Positions 1-10,077 of a stretch of DNA of 64,000 nucleotides are shown here, one piece after another. This DNA comes from Vicia villosa. Taxonomy: Eukaryota > Streptophyta > Magnoliopsida > Fabales > Fabaceae. Location of the stretch: assembly GCF_029867415.1 (NCBI RefSeq), contig NW_026705922.1, positions 298,506-362,505 of the forward strand. The letters run 5' to 3'. How positions within the stretch are numbered: position 1 is the stretch's first letter; each line of letters opens with the position of its first letter. The notes under the pieces are model-generated. The model saw only the letters and a list, made by a program, of their open reading frames with translations, was not told the origin of the DNA and ran no database searches. Made by a program: the position numbers and the translations under genes.

Positions 1-227
1 CATAGACTCGTAAGGTATTTTTCGCTTAACCTGGATCCTTATCCTGTAGGGATTCCCTTTTAATCTGACATTGTCTATAAGACCTCTCAGATTTTGGTTT
101 AAGTGGATGTCCCTCCGTCCCCGAGTGCGCAACATGTGGCCTCATGATGGCCACGTGACGAGGAGACTCTTGATGGATCCCCGAGCGCTCGCATACCGTA
201 TATCCTCAATCAATATTCAAACCTAGT

Positions 228-640
228 CATTCGTTCATTATACTTTGAATCCACGCCCTCAAATATCTATTCTGAGGGCCATCAGATTTGAAGCAAACGA
301 TCCATGGGATCTGTAGACGTCAATATGCAATCCAAGCCATTCGTTCATTAGACTTTGAATCTACGCCCTCATATATTTATTCAGAGGGCTATTAGATTTA
401 AAGCAAACTATCCATGGGATTTGTAGACGTCAATATGGAATCCAAGCATTCGTTCATTAGACTTTGAATCCACGCCCTCGGATATCTATTCTGAGGGCCA
501 TTAGATTTAAAGCAAACGATCTATGGGATCTGTAGACGTCAATATGGAATCCAAGCCATTCGTTCATTAGACTTTGAATCTACGCCCTCGGATATTTATT
601 CTGAGAGCCATTATATTTGAAGCGAACGACTCATGAAATC
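228..640. repeat. 110-bp tandem repeat, four copies
   Basis: The phrase CATTCGTTCATTA recurs at 228, 338, 447 and 557, giving a period of 109-110 bp. Each copy contains ACGCCCTC, a TATTC(T/A)GAGGGC half and GTAGACGTCAATATG. GCCCTC and GAGGGC inside each unit are inverted repeats around an AT-rich loop, so each unit can form a small hairpin. The fourth copy diverges towards its end. Confidence 0.85.
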
Positions 641-1130
641 TGGTGACCATCTTGAACAGTCACCATGTGTTCTTTTCCACGCATTCCCTAGTCTGTAGGG
701 ATTTCTTTTGTTTGTCGCAATCCCTAGCCTGTAGGGATTCCTTTTTAAAGATCTTGTTCTTCCCACGAAGGACATCTTCGTTAATGCACGTCACATGGCC
801 TCTAGATGACCATGAGATCTGGTGACTGTCTTGGACGGTCACCATGTGCTCTCCTCCCACGCGTCCCCTAACTTGTAGGATTTGGACCTCCATCTATACG
901 TCATTCATCCCTAGCCTGTAGGGATTCCCTTTCGTCTGTCGTTGTCCTTAGATAGGTTGTGTTCTTCATATGGAACCTTCCCGCGAAGGACATTTTCGTT
1001 AATGCACGTCGTGTGGCCTCTCGACGGCCATGGGATCTGGTTACTGTTGAATGGTCACCATGTGCTCTCTCATGCGTATTCCCTAGCCTGTAGGGATTTC
1101 CATCTATATATCATATTCCTTATCCTGTAG
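640..1130. repeat. Duplicated ~220-bp block with CCTGTAGGGATT phrases
   Basis: A phrase close to CCCTAGCCTGTAGGGATT recurs at about 686, 720, 866, 909 and 1080, and related versions occur near 44 and 1113. The larger unit, containing CGAAGGACAT, GCACGTC, a GGTGAC/GGTCACC inverted repeat and CACCATGTG, appears near 747-860 and again near 973-1075. This is degenerate tandem duplication inside the element A LTR. Confidence 0.7.
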
Positions 1131-1348
1131 GGGTTTCTTTCCTCGTACCAACGCATTTTCATACATTCATACATTTGCATTTGCATTTCCACCTTCGCCC
1201 TTATCCATTTGCCATGCTGGCTGATTTCCCGAGACCCGTGAAGAACTCGAAAAAGCCCTAAAATATGGAGAGAGGATAATTAACCATTGAAGAATCAAAG
1301 GAGCTTGGTCCTGCAAGGAGAAGAGGATACTCTTCACTATACAATCTA

Positions 1349-1353
1349 CGTAC
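1349..1353. repeat. Target-site duplication CGTAC (left) of element B
   Basis: CGTAC lies directly before the TGTTAGC start of the LTR and again at 35998-36002 directly after the second LTR. Five-base duplication is the normal Ty3/gypsy product and fixes the element ends. Confidence 0.9.
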
Positions 1354-2305
1354 TGTTAGCTGGAGATTCGTTTGGGAAGAATATCCTTCGAAGGTTTGAA
1401 ATTCGAAGGAAGATGGTTACTGATGACCATCTTTGAGATAAAGAATGGATACTGATGGCCATGTTCGAGAATGATGGTTTAAGTTAGGACGGAGACAGTT
1501 AGCACTGAAGCTAAATTCGAAAAGAATCATCTTTTGGGACTTAAACGTTTTTACGAAATATGTAAAGTACTGAAGCTTAGCGTATTTTCGTGGCATTCTC
1601 GATTCTGATTACGTTGCCACGCGTCGAAAGAGGGTTCAGGCGGGAGGATTTGAATTTCGAAGTAGTTTATATAACTGCACAAAGACAGATGGCATCCCAA
1701 GGATTCTCGTGAGTAACGTGGCATCAGATTAGTGTAGGACCGTTAGGGTCGAAATTAGTATAAATAAGGGTCTTAGTATTAGGATTCCGGGTGTTCATTT
1801 TGTACAAATCACTCACATATTGCTCAAGTATCAAGTGTTAAGAGAACGAGTTTCGCTGAGAAATGTACGTATGACACCAACACCATTTTAAATACATTTG
1901 TCTCTTTCTTTATTCAAGTCTCTTTTGATATTACTGCATTTCGTTTACTTTCTGTCATTTACGTTCCTGCACTCTTTATCTTCATTCTACTTAGTTTCGA
2001 AGCATTTACGTTTCTACACTTTAAAGGTTCTTGCACTTTACAGTTTTGTTTTATATTTTGTCTTTATCTTACCCTTCGCTGATGTTATATTTACATGTAT
2101 AACAAGGTGATTGCTAATCTTTATTTCTTTGATTAAGTATTTCTTATTTCGAGACAAGCCAACCATAGACATAATTCGAACTATCATGAATAACAACCTT
2201 TTTGACTATGTTCTAGGATCAATCTAGTCGATCCTGCGAGTAACCAAATCATATTTATTATAGTTTGGAAGACTAGCGGTTGTTTACCGGAAATCACCGT
2301 AAACA
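1354..2305 (+). mobile_element. 5' LTR of element B
   Basis: 952 bp, starting TGTTAGC and ending GTAAACA. It matches 35045-35997 throughout with scattered substitutions. A TATA box lies at 1759-1766. The 70-codon ORF inside it (1898-2110) is present in both LTRs and is not a gene. Confidence 0.93.
1759..1766 (+). promoter_or_regulatory. TATA box of element B 5' LTR
   Basis: TATAAATA followed by AGGG, in mid-LTR. The same motif occurs in the 3' LTR at 35451. This is the likely RNA polymerase II promoter of the element, with transcription starting about 30 bp downstream. Confidence 0.7.
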
Positions 2306-2308
2306 AAT

Positions 2309-2326
2309 TGGCACGCCCAGTGGGAC
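2309..2326 (+). promoter_or_regulatory. Primer-binding site of element B
   Basis: TGGCACGCCCAGTGGGAC begins three bases after the LTR end. TGG matches the CCA tail of a tRNA, and the position is right for minus-strand priming. I do not assign the tRNA species. Confidence 0.75.
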
Positions 2327-2388
2327 AGTGTCAAACACATTGTTTTAATAGATTGTTTTGTTTTGTCTAGAAAATATCAAGACCTTGT

Positions 2389-4710
2389 ATGAACCTTAGG
2401 AACGGTAAATTAACCAACAGTGCACAACCGATTCCTAAACGAAGGTACAACAAGAAAATGGTCAATATGGCCAGTGGAGGGGGAAATCAGGATCCCTCAC
2501 AAGGGTCAGGAACAGTAGCGACAAATTCTACGCACATTTCGACTTCTACTCAAGAGGTGCAGGCTATACCAGTTTCGACGGGATCTGAACCCATAGGTAG
2601 TTCCCAGGCGATGCTCGAAAATACTACAGGGACAACAGGGACTATACCAGTTTCGAGTTCGACCACCGCGCCTCCGTTCATTAGCCCAAGCGAGATACCA
2701 CCCTTCTCGACAAACGCTACAAATCAGATGTTTACCCCAAGACCACCGTCTGCCTCAGAGATGTGGAGATCCAATTTCCAATACGGAATGCCACATTCCT
2801 ACATGACAAGATTAGGAGGAGCGGGGCCTACATACACTACAACTAACCCAACAACGTTTTTGCCTAATGTTGGTTCGATAGGTCGAAGCGCACAGAATAC
2901 TGGCTTCTCTGCCCAAGTACCCCCTTTTACCACAAGTAGTCAAGCAGCATTTCGACAGGAAATGGATGCAAGTAACCATGATATGTTAGGAACTCTTGCC
3001 AAAGAATTGGGCTCCATCTTAAATTTGTTAGCAACGAACATTGCTAGGACTAACCAGGATAATGTGGAAACTTTCCAAAAAATATCATCTCAAATAAATC
3101 GAATGGCAGATTTTTTAGGAGTTCCACAAAATAGACGAAGGAGCAACCAATCAACTTATCAGGAAGGGGAACCCATTCTAGAACAAGTTCGAGCCACAAC
3201 ACCACCATCTAGACCAACACCAGTCGAGCAAAACCAAGTGATAGACTTAGAAACTCGAAGGCAAACGACTAACGTTGGTCAACAGGCAGTTGCCCAGCAA
3301 CAGCCTAATTTGGTGATGGTAAGAAGAAACGAACATCCTGACGAAGTGGTCCATAGGGTTAGGAGAGACAATTTGGCAACAGAGAACAATCTCACTGCCA
3401 TGATAGAGAGAATAATGGCTAACAATGGCCTTAATACCGGGCTTCGACGCCCAAATTATACATCTCCAATAGCAGAATATATCATGCAAACGGAATTTCC
3501 AAGGGGTACCAAAGTACCAAAATTTACTAAATTTTCAGGGGAAACCAATGAGTCTACCGTGGAGCACATAGCCAGGTATCTGACGGAAGCAGGGGATCTA
3601 GCAGGGAACGAAGATTTAAGGATTAAATACTTCCCTAGTTCGCTAACAAAAAATGCTTTCGTTTGGTTCACTACTTTGCCCCCAAATTCCATAGATGCAT
3701 GGGCACACTTGGAGAGATTATTCCATGAACAATTCTACATGGGTCAAACCAAGATAAGTCTGAAAGAATTGGCTAGCATCAAGAGGAAGTTCACGGAATC
3801 TATAGATGATTACTTAAACAGGTTCCGTTTGTTGAAGTCAAGATGCTTCACGACTGTCCCAGAGCACGAATTAGTTGAAATGGCTGCAGGTGGCCTAGAT
3901 TATTCAATTCGAAAGAAACTGGATACTCAATACCTAAGAGATATGACCCAATTGGCAGACAGGGTTCGACAAGTCGAACGATTAAAAGCAGAAAAGGCCA
4001 GAGCAAGTAAAAGTTATAAGAAGGAGAGAGTAGCATACGTCGAAGCAGACGACGTTGATGGCGAACCTTTCGAAGATTCATACAGTATGGAAGAGGTCGA
4101 AATAGATCTTGCTGAGTTAAAAGAGGCGCCACCTTATTCTTGCAAATTGCTCACCCCTTCTAATAGAAAAAATCCAGTAGAGAAAGATAAAAGCGATAGA
4201 TTTCCTAAGAAAACTTATACATTTGACGTCACTAAATGTGACGAAATATTTGATTTATTAGTAAAAGATGGCCAGATGATAGTACCTCCCAATTCAAATG
4301 TTCCTCCGTTAGAACAACGGAAGAAGCGAGGTTTTTGCAAATATCACAGGTTTTTAGGCCATAAAACTTCACAATGTTTTCTTTTCAGGGATTTAATTCA
4401 GAATGCTATCAAGGATGGACGTCTAAAATTTGCTGACAAAACCAAGAACCATATGAAGGTTGACACAGATCCTTTGAGTGTGGCTGACACTAACTTGTGT
4501 GAACCATTTGACATCAACATGGTGGAAGTATCTGAAATTGATGCTGCTGAATCAGAGATAAATTCAGGTGGAAAGCAGGCTACTGAAAGCCTAAACACCA
4601 ATTTGATCTTCAATATTGATGTCGAAGGATCCTTTGATGTTGAGATGACTGAAGATCTGAAAGGAAAAATAAGTGAGGCCACTAAAGACCTCACAGTGAA
4701 GCTTCAGTAG
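2389..4710 (+). CDS. gag: Gag of element B (Tat lineage), 773 aa
   Basis: This is the nucleocapsid/capsid precursor that packages element RNA in cytoplasmic particles. Residues 1-300 are rich in Ser, Thr, Gln and Pro. A retrotransposon gag domain lies at about 370-510, with the WFTTLPPNSI and F..QFY..Q features of the family. Near residue 650 is a knuckle-like CKYHRFLGHKTSQC, in which His stands where the second Cys is usual (C-x2-H-x4-H-x4-C). The ORF starts 63 bp after the PBS, which suits a leader of this class. It ends at a TAG at 4708; the next 160 bp continue the same kind of protein but with stops, so the natural Gag-Pol frame extended further. The frame is open but the element is not functional overall. 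Confidence 0.85.
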   Translation: MNLRNGKLTNSAQPIPKRRYNKKMVNMASGGGNQDPSQGSGTVATNSTHISTSTQEVQAIPVSTGSEPIGSSQAMLENTTGTTGTIPVSSSTTAPPFISPSEIPPFSTNATNQMFTPRPPSASEMWRSNFQYGMPHSYMTRLGGAGPTYTTTNPTTFLPNVGSIGRSAQNTGFSAQVPPFTTSSQAAFRQEMDASNHDMLGTLAKELGSILNLLATNIARTNQDNVETFQKISSQINRMADFLGVPQNRRRSNQSTYQEGEPILEQVRATTPPSRPTPVEQNQVIDLETRRQTTNVGQQAVAQQQPNLVMVRRNEHPDEVVHRVRRDNLATENNLTAMIERIMANNGLNTGLRRPNYTSPIAEYIMQTEFPRGTKVPKFTKFSGETNESTVEHIARYLTEAGDLAGNEDLRIKYFPSSLTKNAFVWFTTLPPNSIDAWAHLERLFHEQFYMGQTKISLKELASIKRKFTESIDDYLNRFRLLKSRCFTTVPEHELVEMAAGGLDYSIRKKLDTQYLRDMTQLADRVRQVERLKAEKARASKSYKKERVAYVEADDVDGEPFEDSYSMEEVEIDLAELKEAPPYSCKLLTPSNRKNPVEKDKSDRFPKKTYTFDVTKCDEIFDLLVKDGQMIVPPNSNVPPLEQRKKRGFCKYHRFLGHKTSQCFLFRDLIQNAIKDGRLKFADKTKNHMKVDTDPLSVADTNLCEPFDINMVEVSEIDAAESEINSGGKQATESLNTNLIFNIDVEGSFDVEMTEDLKGKISEATKDLTVKLQ

Positions 4711-5994
4711 ATACGAATTTCCGAGGCTCCTCCGACAGTTGTTAACATGGTCAATGCTAGATGACCTTTATCTGAAATAGAAGAACTAGAAAAATGGCTG
4801 GTAAGGGAGAAAGGAAATATTGAAATCCCACCAAGAGGGAACAGTCTGAAGGATTATCTCTGGAATTGTCATGTGAAAAATGGTGGAAAAATGCTGATGT
4901 GCCCAAGATGTTCAGTAATGCTGAATCGAAGGGTTCAAGCCAATTTCGAGAGGGCCCTGCGAGAAAGAATGGAGCAGCCTTGGAGAGGAGGAAACTTATT
5001 GCTCAAGGTGTACCCAAGGACTGAAGAAAGCTTGGTGGGTTTCTTGGTCAGATGTCACAACGACAACTCTGAGATTGCATTGTGCCCTAGGTGTGGAGCA
5101 GTTTATGATGAATTTCTAGCAAGATCATTCGAAAGGGTGTATCTCTACATGGGTCGGGAAACTCAAGGACTTCGTCCCAACTTGTATGGGTTCGATATCA
5201 GGACCCCGTCAAGGAGGCCTGACAACCCACACCCTAGAGCTCGAAGGCTCACATTCAAAGTTCCTGCCGACATACCCAGGGATAGATGGATGCAAGCTGG
5301 TGCAAGAACCAACAAATGGCGAAGTTGGGACCAAGGAGGAAGAACTGCAATAGCATATAGGAGGCAATTCCAGACTTATAATCGAGAGATGTACAGGTTG
5401 GAGAACTACAAAGGCAAAAATCCTATGTCCAGATCACAATGGAGAAGGCACCAGAGGATGAAGAAAGCCCAAAGGGAATACAAACCAAGGGAGACTGGAG
5501 AATCAAGTAGCAATCAAATCCCAATGCAGGGGGCAAGGACAAATAAACCTCCAGTGGAACGTAAGCTGTTTGATTCTGAAAATGAGAGAGAAGAAGAAAA
5601 AATGCATTTCAGCCCTTGGAAGGAAGACGATAGGATGACAAATGATTTCGACTCAGATGGAGTATCGTCGATAAACTTAAATTGCAATGTTGTGTCAGTA
5701 CTCCCTCATGAATTTAATCAAGAAACTGAAGTTGAAGATTGTGAGGAAGCTAATGAGGAAGAGATGGCAAGACACAGACCTGTGTGTTATTATATGCTGA
5801 ACAATGGGGCAGTCGAAGAGCAGAACGCTTTCTTCGAAAGACTTGATGAAGGTATGAGGAATCATTTGAAACCACTCTACATAAGAGCCAAGATTGAGAA
5901 TGTTGGCATTAAAAAATTCTTAGTAGATGGGGGGGGCAGCAGTGAACCTAATGCCCCAATACATGTTGAAGAGAATTGGTATGTTCGATACTGA
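4711..5994 (+). pseudogene. Gag-protease connecting region of element B with two CPRC pairs
   Basis: From 4711 to 4872 the frame is interrupted by stops; from 4873 a 373-codon stretch is open. It has two zinc-ribbon-like Cys pairs about 60 residues apart, CPRCSVMLNRR near the start and CPRCGAVYDEF, then an Arg/Lys-rich section (RRHQRMKKAQREYK), an acidic section, and the protease entry LVDGGG. The reading frame breaks at a run of eight G at 5930-5937, right at the protease active-site region; the protease continues in another frame from 5927. The Cys-pair region is common in this Tat branch, but I do not know its function. It may bind nucleic acid, which is inference. Confidence 0.7.
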
Positions 5995-6439
5995 TATAAG
6001 ACCATATAATATGGTTCTGTCCAACTATGAAGGCAAAATAGGGCAAACCTTGGGAGTTGTTAAAGTAAATCTAACAGTGGGTTCAGTCACGAGACCAACG
6101 ATGTTCATGGTGATACCATCAAAGGCTAATTACAATCTTTTACTTGGAAGAGAGTGGATCCACGGAGTGGCGGATGTGCCTTCGACGATGCATCAAAGAC
6201 TAACCATTTGGAGAGAAGATGGCATAGTAGATAACATCGAAGGAGATCAAAGTTACTACATGGTTGAAGCCAACCAGGTCAATAAAACTAGTTTCAGGAA
6301 TTTGGCGAACATAGGACCTTGCCATGCTGCTGAAGATATATACACTCCAAATAAAAACGCTTTGTACTATTTGTCTTTACATCCTAATGGATTCCAATGG
6401 AATAGAGAAATAATGGACGGTCCAGAAGATACCGCATAA
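5927..6439 (+). pseudogene. pro: Aspartic protease of element B (frame-shifted from upstream)
   Basis: A retropepsin-like domain that would cleave the Gag-Pol polyprotein. The NLMP segment after the active-site Gly run, the strand-rich middle and LLLGREWIHGV near the C-terminus mark the fold of Tat proteases. The active-site Asp is in the upstream frame (LVDGG), so protease is split by the poly-G frameshift. The frame ends at a TAA at 6437, and 6438-6476 also has stops before RT. Homology is clear; activity is not expected. Confidence 0.75.
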
Positions 6440-6476
6440 ATAGAGCATTACCCAACAATACGGCCAACAGACTGGG

Positions 6477-7345
6477 ATGATGACGTTGATAATGTCTGAG
6501 TCATCCTTCTTCGAAAAGATTTCGGCTTATATAGCCGAGAACAAAAGAAAGACGGCTCTCGAAGCCGAATTATCAAACATGATGGTTAATGCAGTTCCAA
6601 GAAAAGCAGAAACGAGGGATTCTGGAATACATCCTACCCCCCAGTTCCTCGAAGATCCAGTTCAAGCCAAAGAAATCTCAGGAGAGGAGATGAGTCAAAG
6701 GCTGGATGCAATCTACGACGAAGAGCCTTTGGGATTCGAGAAAGACCCAATGGGGGAAAATATTAAAATGTTAGCCCAAGACCCACTCGAAGAAGTAAAT
6801 CTCGGAGATGGAGATCAGAGGAGGGTAACATACATCAGTGCGAAACTAGAGCCAACCTTGAAGGCAAAACTCATCGCGTTGTTGAAGGAAAACAAAGATT
6901 GCTTTGCATGGGATTACGACGAGATGCCTGGTTTAGGGCGAGATTTGGTCGAATTAAAATTACCCATAAAGGAAGGAAAAAAGCCCATCAAGCAAACTCC
7001 TAGAAGGTTCGCGCCAGAAATTCATTCGAAGATCAAAGCAGAGGTCGAAAGACTCCTACGATGCAAGTTCATCAGAACTACGAGGTATGTCGAATGGATT
7101 GCTAATATTGTGTCGGTTATTAAAAAGAAGGGTTCATTAAGAGTATGCATAGATTTTCGTGATCTTAATGTAGTAACGCCTAAGGATGAATATCCCATGC
7201 CTGTGGTAGAAATGTTAGTAGATTCAACCGCAGGCTTCGAATATCTAAGTATATTGGATGGATATTCTGGGTATAACCAAATCTTCATTGCAGAGGAAGA
7301 TGTGTCTAAAACAGCTTTTCGTTGCCCAGGGGCCATAGGCACCTA
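6477..7345 (+). pseudogene. Reverse transcriptase, N-terminal part, of element B
   Basis: The open frame covers the protease-RT linker and RT fingers/palm. Recognisable blocks are PKDEYPMPVV, the first catalytic Asp block SILDGYSGYNQI and KTAFRCPGAIGTY. It stops being RT at 7345, where the chromovirus LTR (TGTAAC) begins; the last residues of the open frame to 7367 come from that LTR. The segment holding the YxDD box and PFGLKNA block is in neither flank: the right flank resumes later in RT (about 28566), so roughly 60 codons are missing. RT is therefore interrupted and internally deleted. Confidence 0.85.
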
Positions 7346-7606
7346 TGTAACAACCCGATTTTATTAGATATTTTATTTATTAGCTTATTTATGTGTTTTA
7401 TTAATTATTTGTTTATTTAATTATTATGTGGTATTACTAATTAATTGAAATATCTAATTATATGCATATTTGTGTTTTATGATATAATTAGGATATTAGT
7501 AGTATACTATGTACTGGGCCTAATTAATAATTGGATGGATGGGTAATAACATAACTAAGCCCATTAAGAGAAAGATAGTAAGAAGAGGAAAACTAGGGTT
7601 TTAGAG
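7346..7606 (+). mobile_element. Element C LTR, segment 1
   Basis: The first 261 bp of the chromovirus LTR, AT-rich, starting TGTAACAACCCG. It ends with TAGAG, the left target copy of element D. No gene is visible. Confidence 0.8.
7602..7606. repeat. Target-site duplication TAGAG (left) of element D
   Basis: TAGAG occurs here and at 14085-14089, immediately outside the two LTR ends. This proves insertion as a unit into the element C LTR. Confidence 0.93.
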
Positions 7607-8960
7607 TGATCGGTAAAATAGCAAGTGTACTATTTTGCCTCTGTAGTAATAAAGGGAAAATTCCCCGAATATCGATCTCAAGGACTGCGTGAGATTATAG
7701 AGTTAGTCGCACTTCAATTAAACAAAAAGCCTTGGGGTTTTGGTTTTTGTGATTACAAATTAAATTGCAAATAAACTTAAAAAGGTTGAATTGGCCAAAT
7801 ATGAGTAACATGCCAGGGTAGGTGTGTGCATTAACATGTAACAATTCTGAACCCTTATTTCATTAACAAAGTTCAACTTATCAATTACCGGTTCTTAAGG
7901 GTATTTGCTCCTAAGTCCTTAGTGGGCAAACTTTTGAACATTGAAATCCTAATCCCAAAGTCCTTCGAAATTAGTGATCAAATCAAATATTATTATAATC
8001 AAGAACAATCCGGTTACTATAGGGTATCTCTAGTCCTAGGTGATATCTACTATAATATAATGGTATAAAAACCCTAACAATGGAGGTCAATCCTAATTGT
8101 CAGTCATAAATCAATCCAGTTGGTCCGACGAGGAAAGCATTAAAAACCTTATACCATTAAATTGAATGTAAAAGAGAAACATGTTATTGAAATTCGGAAT
8201 TCAAACTCATCACAAATGTTAATCAGGGACACCCCCCTAGCATTGGGGGGTTTAGCTACTCATATCATCCAAAGAAATTACAAAGATATCAAATAAAGAC
8301 ATTACAATAGAGATGATGAACTTTGATCTTCAATGGCTTCCGCTCATGAGAGTTCTCCGTTCTTCTCCAATTGCATAAGCTTCTTCTCTCAATCCTCCAA
8401 TTCTTCGTGTGGCCAAAAAGATCCCTAATTCATCTTGAAAACCCTCCTAAATAGTGCAGACTCACTTAAGTTGGTTGGAAATCCCAAAAATACCCCTGTA
8501 GGCCAACCACTGAGTTGAACAATAAAAATCACTGAAATCAGCGTCATCACCCAACACGGGCCGTGTTGTGCAACACGGGCACCCGTGTTGGCTCCCTGTC
8601 ATTATTATTTTCTTTGTTTGGTCCCAGGATGTGCAACACGGGCCGTGTTGTGCAACACGGGCACCCGTGTTGCTTCACTGATTTTTCCTTTCTTTCAAAC
8701 TTCACTCCCAGCTTACTTCCTGACACGGCCCGTGTTGAGCAACACCGCCACCCGTGTCAGGCCTCCTGTAGCATGTTTTTGAAATTCCTTCGAAACTCCG
8801 AGTTTTGCACTGATTTACTCTGATTTCTTCATATCAGTCTGAAAACATTAAAACATACAACCAAAGCATAAAATGACGAATAAAGAAATAAAACACTCAA
8901 TAACAAAACTTAAAAATACTTAAAAACAACGGTAAATATATGTGTGAAAACCACTGATCA
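7607..8960 (-). mobile_element. 3' LTR of element D
   Basis: 1354 bp, the same length as 12731-14084. Differences noticed by eye are a handful of single bases (for example near 7668, 8028, 8304, 8747 and 8825). It contains a cluster of GC-rich near-palindromes at about 8552-8760. Confidence 0.93.
8552..8760. repeat. Near-palindromic CAACACGG/CCGTGTTG cluster in element D LTR
   Basis: Three clusters of CAACACGGGCCGTGTTG followed by CAACACGGGCACCCGTGTTG-type arms stand out as GC-rich islands in AT-rich LTR. Each arm pair can form a strong hairpin. The other LTR carries the same set at about 13676-13884. A protein-binding or RNA-structure role is inference. Confidence 0.8.
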
Positions 8961-8978
8961 AACTCCCCCAAACTTAAA
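8961..8978 (-). promoter_or_regulatory. Polypurine tract of element D
   Basis: On the minus strand TTTAAGTTTGGGGGAGTT abuts the 3' LTR start TGATCAG. A second, similar tract lies at about 9843-9855 (plus strand CCTCCCCCAAACTT), again followed by a TTGACCTCAA phrase, so the tract and its flank are duplicated within the spacer. Confidence 0.85.
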
Positions 8979-10077
8979 CCGTTGCTTGACCTCAAGCGAC
9001 ACTACAAAAGTTAATGACCCTCAAAGCACACGGTGTTCATACGTGAGATATCCGTCTGTATTGATCAAGAAACAGTTGGTTCGGCATTCACATGACGCGA
9101 CGAGTTTTGTTACCACATTAAACCTCAAGCTCCTGTTTCGGATACCTCTCCAACTATGCTTTGCACTTAAGTCTCTTTCCGATTTTCCTCCTCTTTCATT
9201 CGGACAATCATATTAAGGCACTGCATTTCTTATAATAATCATCACCTGCATGAGACGGATCAAGGCTTCTTATTTTTTTTTTCTGGCACCAAACTAGCAG
9301 CATTGGCTACTTTTTATTACCGATGAAATTTTCAAACCTTGCAGTTATATATTGTCCTTTTGGACGACGTTTGGGGATCAATCTCCTTTGGGCTGAATAA
9401 CCGGGTGAGGGTTACCCAACTTAGCGAGCCGATTGCCTTTTACCGCCTTTTCATCATTTGGTACCAACTTTATATCTCTTTTTTTTTCTCAACCAGCCAT
9501 CATGCAAGTGAATCCGAATTATGCCAGACTGTATCAATAAACTACTCGAGAAGTACTTCTCAGGAGACAAGTACTATGGTGCAAATCTACACGTTAGACT
9601 CGTATCTCTTTCAGGGAACCAGGGGTGCTTAAACAAACCTCTTGTCACATTATTCCGCACTTCCTGTCCTCAAACAATCCTCGCTTCATCTCTATATACT
9701 ATTCCCGATCGCTCTTTAGGATCAAAACTTCTTCAACGAAAATTTAAAATTTCGGTAAAAATTTGGGCAGAATTCACTTTATGGTTTCACATCATACCAA
9801 TAACATAAAACTAACATAAAAATAAAATGCACAGAGAAGAGCCTCCCCCAAACTTGAACTAAACATTGACCTCAATGTTTCAGAACGAGTTCGAGAGAGG
9901 TGACTCACAGAGGGTAATGCACTCTCATGATCACTTCCAAGCTTTCACCAGAGACGTCCTCTTTTATTTCCTGAAAATAAAATAAACAAACAGAGAAATT
10001 AATTATTAAAACCGTGGGTTGCCTCCCACGAAGCGCTTCGTTTAACGTCGCATGGCTCGACGGTCCATTACCCTTTA
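8979..10077 (-). other. Element D non-coding spacer between gag-protease and PPT
   Basis: About 1.1 kb with no supportable ORF. It includes the second PPT-like tract near 9843 and, next to the gag stop, two compact inverted repeats (10013-10040). RT, integrase and env-like genes would lie here in a complete Athila element; none of their motifs is visible. Confidence 0.75.
10013..10040 (-). promoter_or_regulatory. Paired hairpins after gag-protease: CGAAGCGCTTCG and GTGGG-AGGCAA-CCCAC
   Basis: On the minus strand a perfect 12-base palindrome CGAAGCGCTTCG (10029-10040) is followed directly by CGTGGG, loop AGGCAA, CCCACG (10013-10030). The GGGAGGCAACCC phrase recurs after gag-pol ORFs in Athila relatives as I recall them, so this is a conserved element feature. 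Its function (RNA stability, packaging, 3'-end signal) is unknown to me. Confidence 0.75.

Larger units (their letters stand above)
1..1353 (+). mobile_element. Element A: left part of a Tat-like LTR, interrupted by element B
   Basis: This non-coding, repeat-rich stretch ends at the CGTAC target site of element B and resumes at 36003. Because 36003-36074 ends in CA and is followed by a PBS-like sequence (36079), I infer that it is LTR of an older Tat-lineage element. It holds a 110-bp tandem array (228-640) and a second duplicated block (about 640-1130). No supported coding region is present; the short ORFs here are chance frames through repeats. The LTR start lies outside the window, so neither its length nor its partner can be judged. 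Confidence 0.6.

Noticed and set aside
8563..8823. ORFs in element D LTRs (also 13687-13995)
   Set aside because: They cover palindromic repeats, occur in both LTRs and contain no domain.
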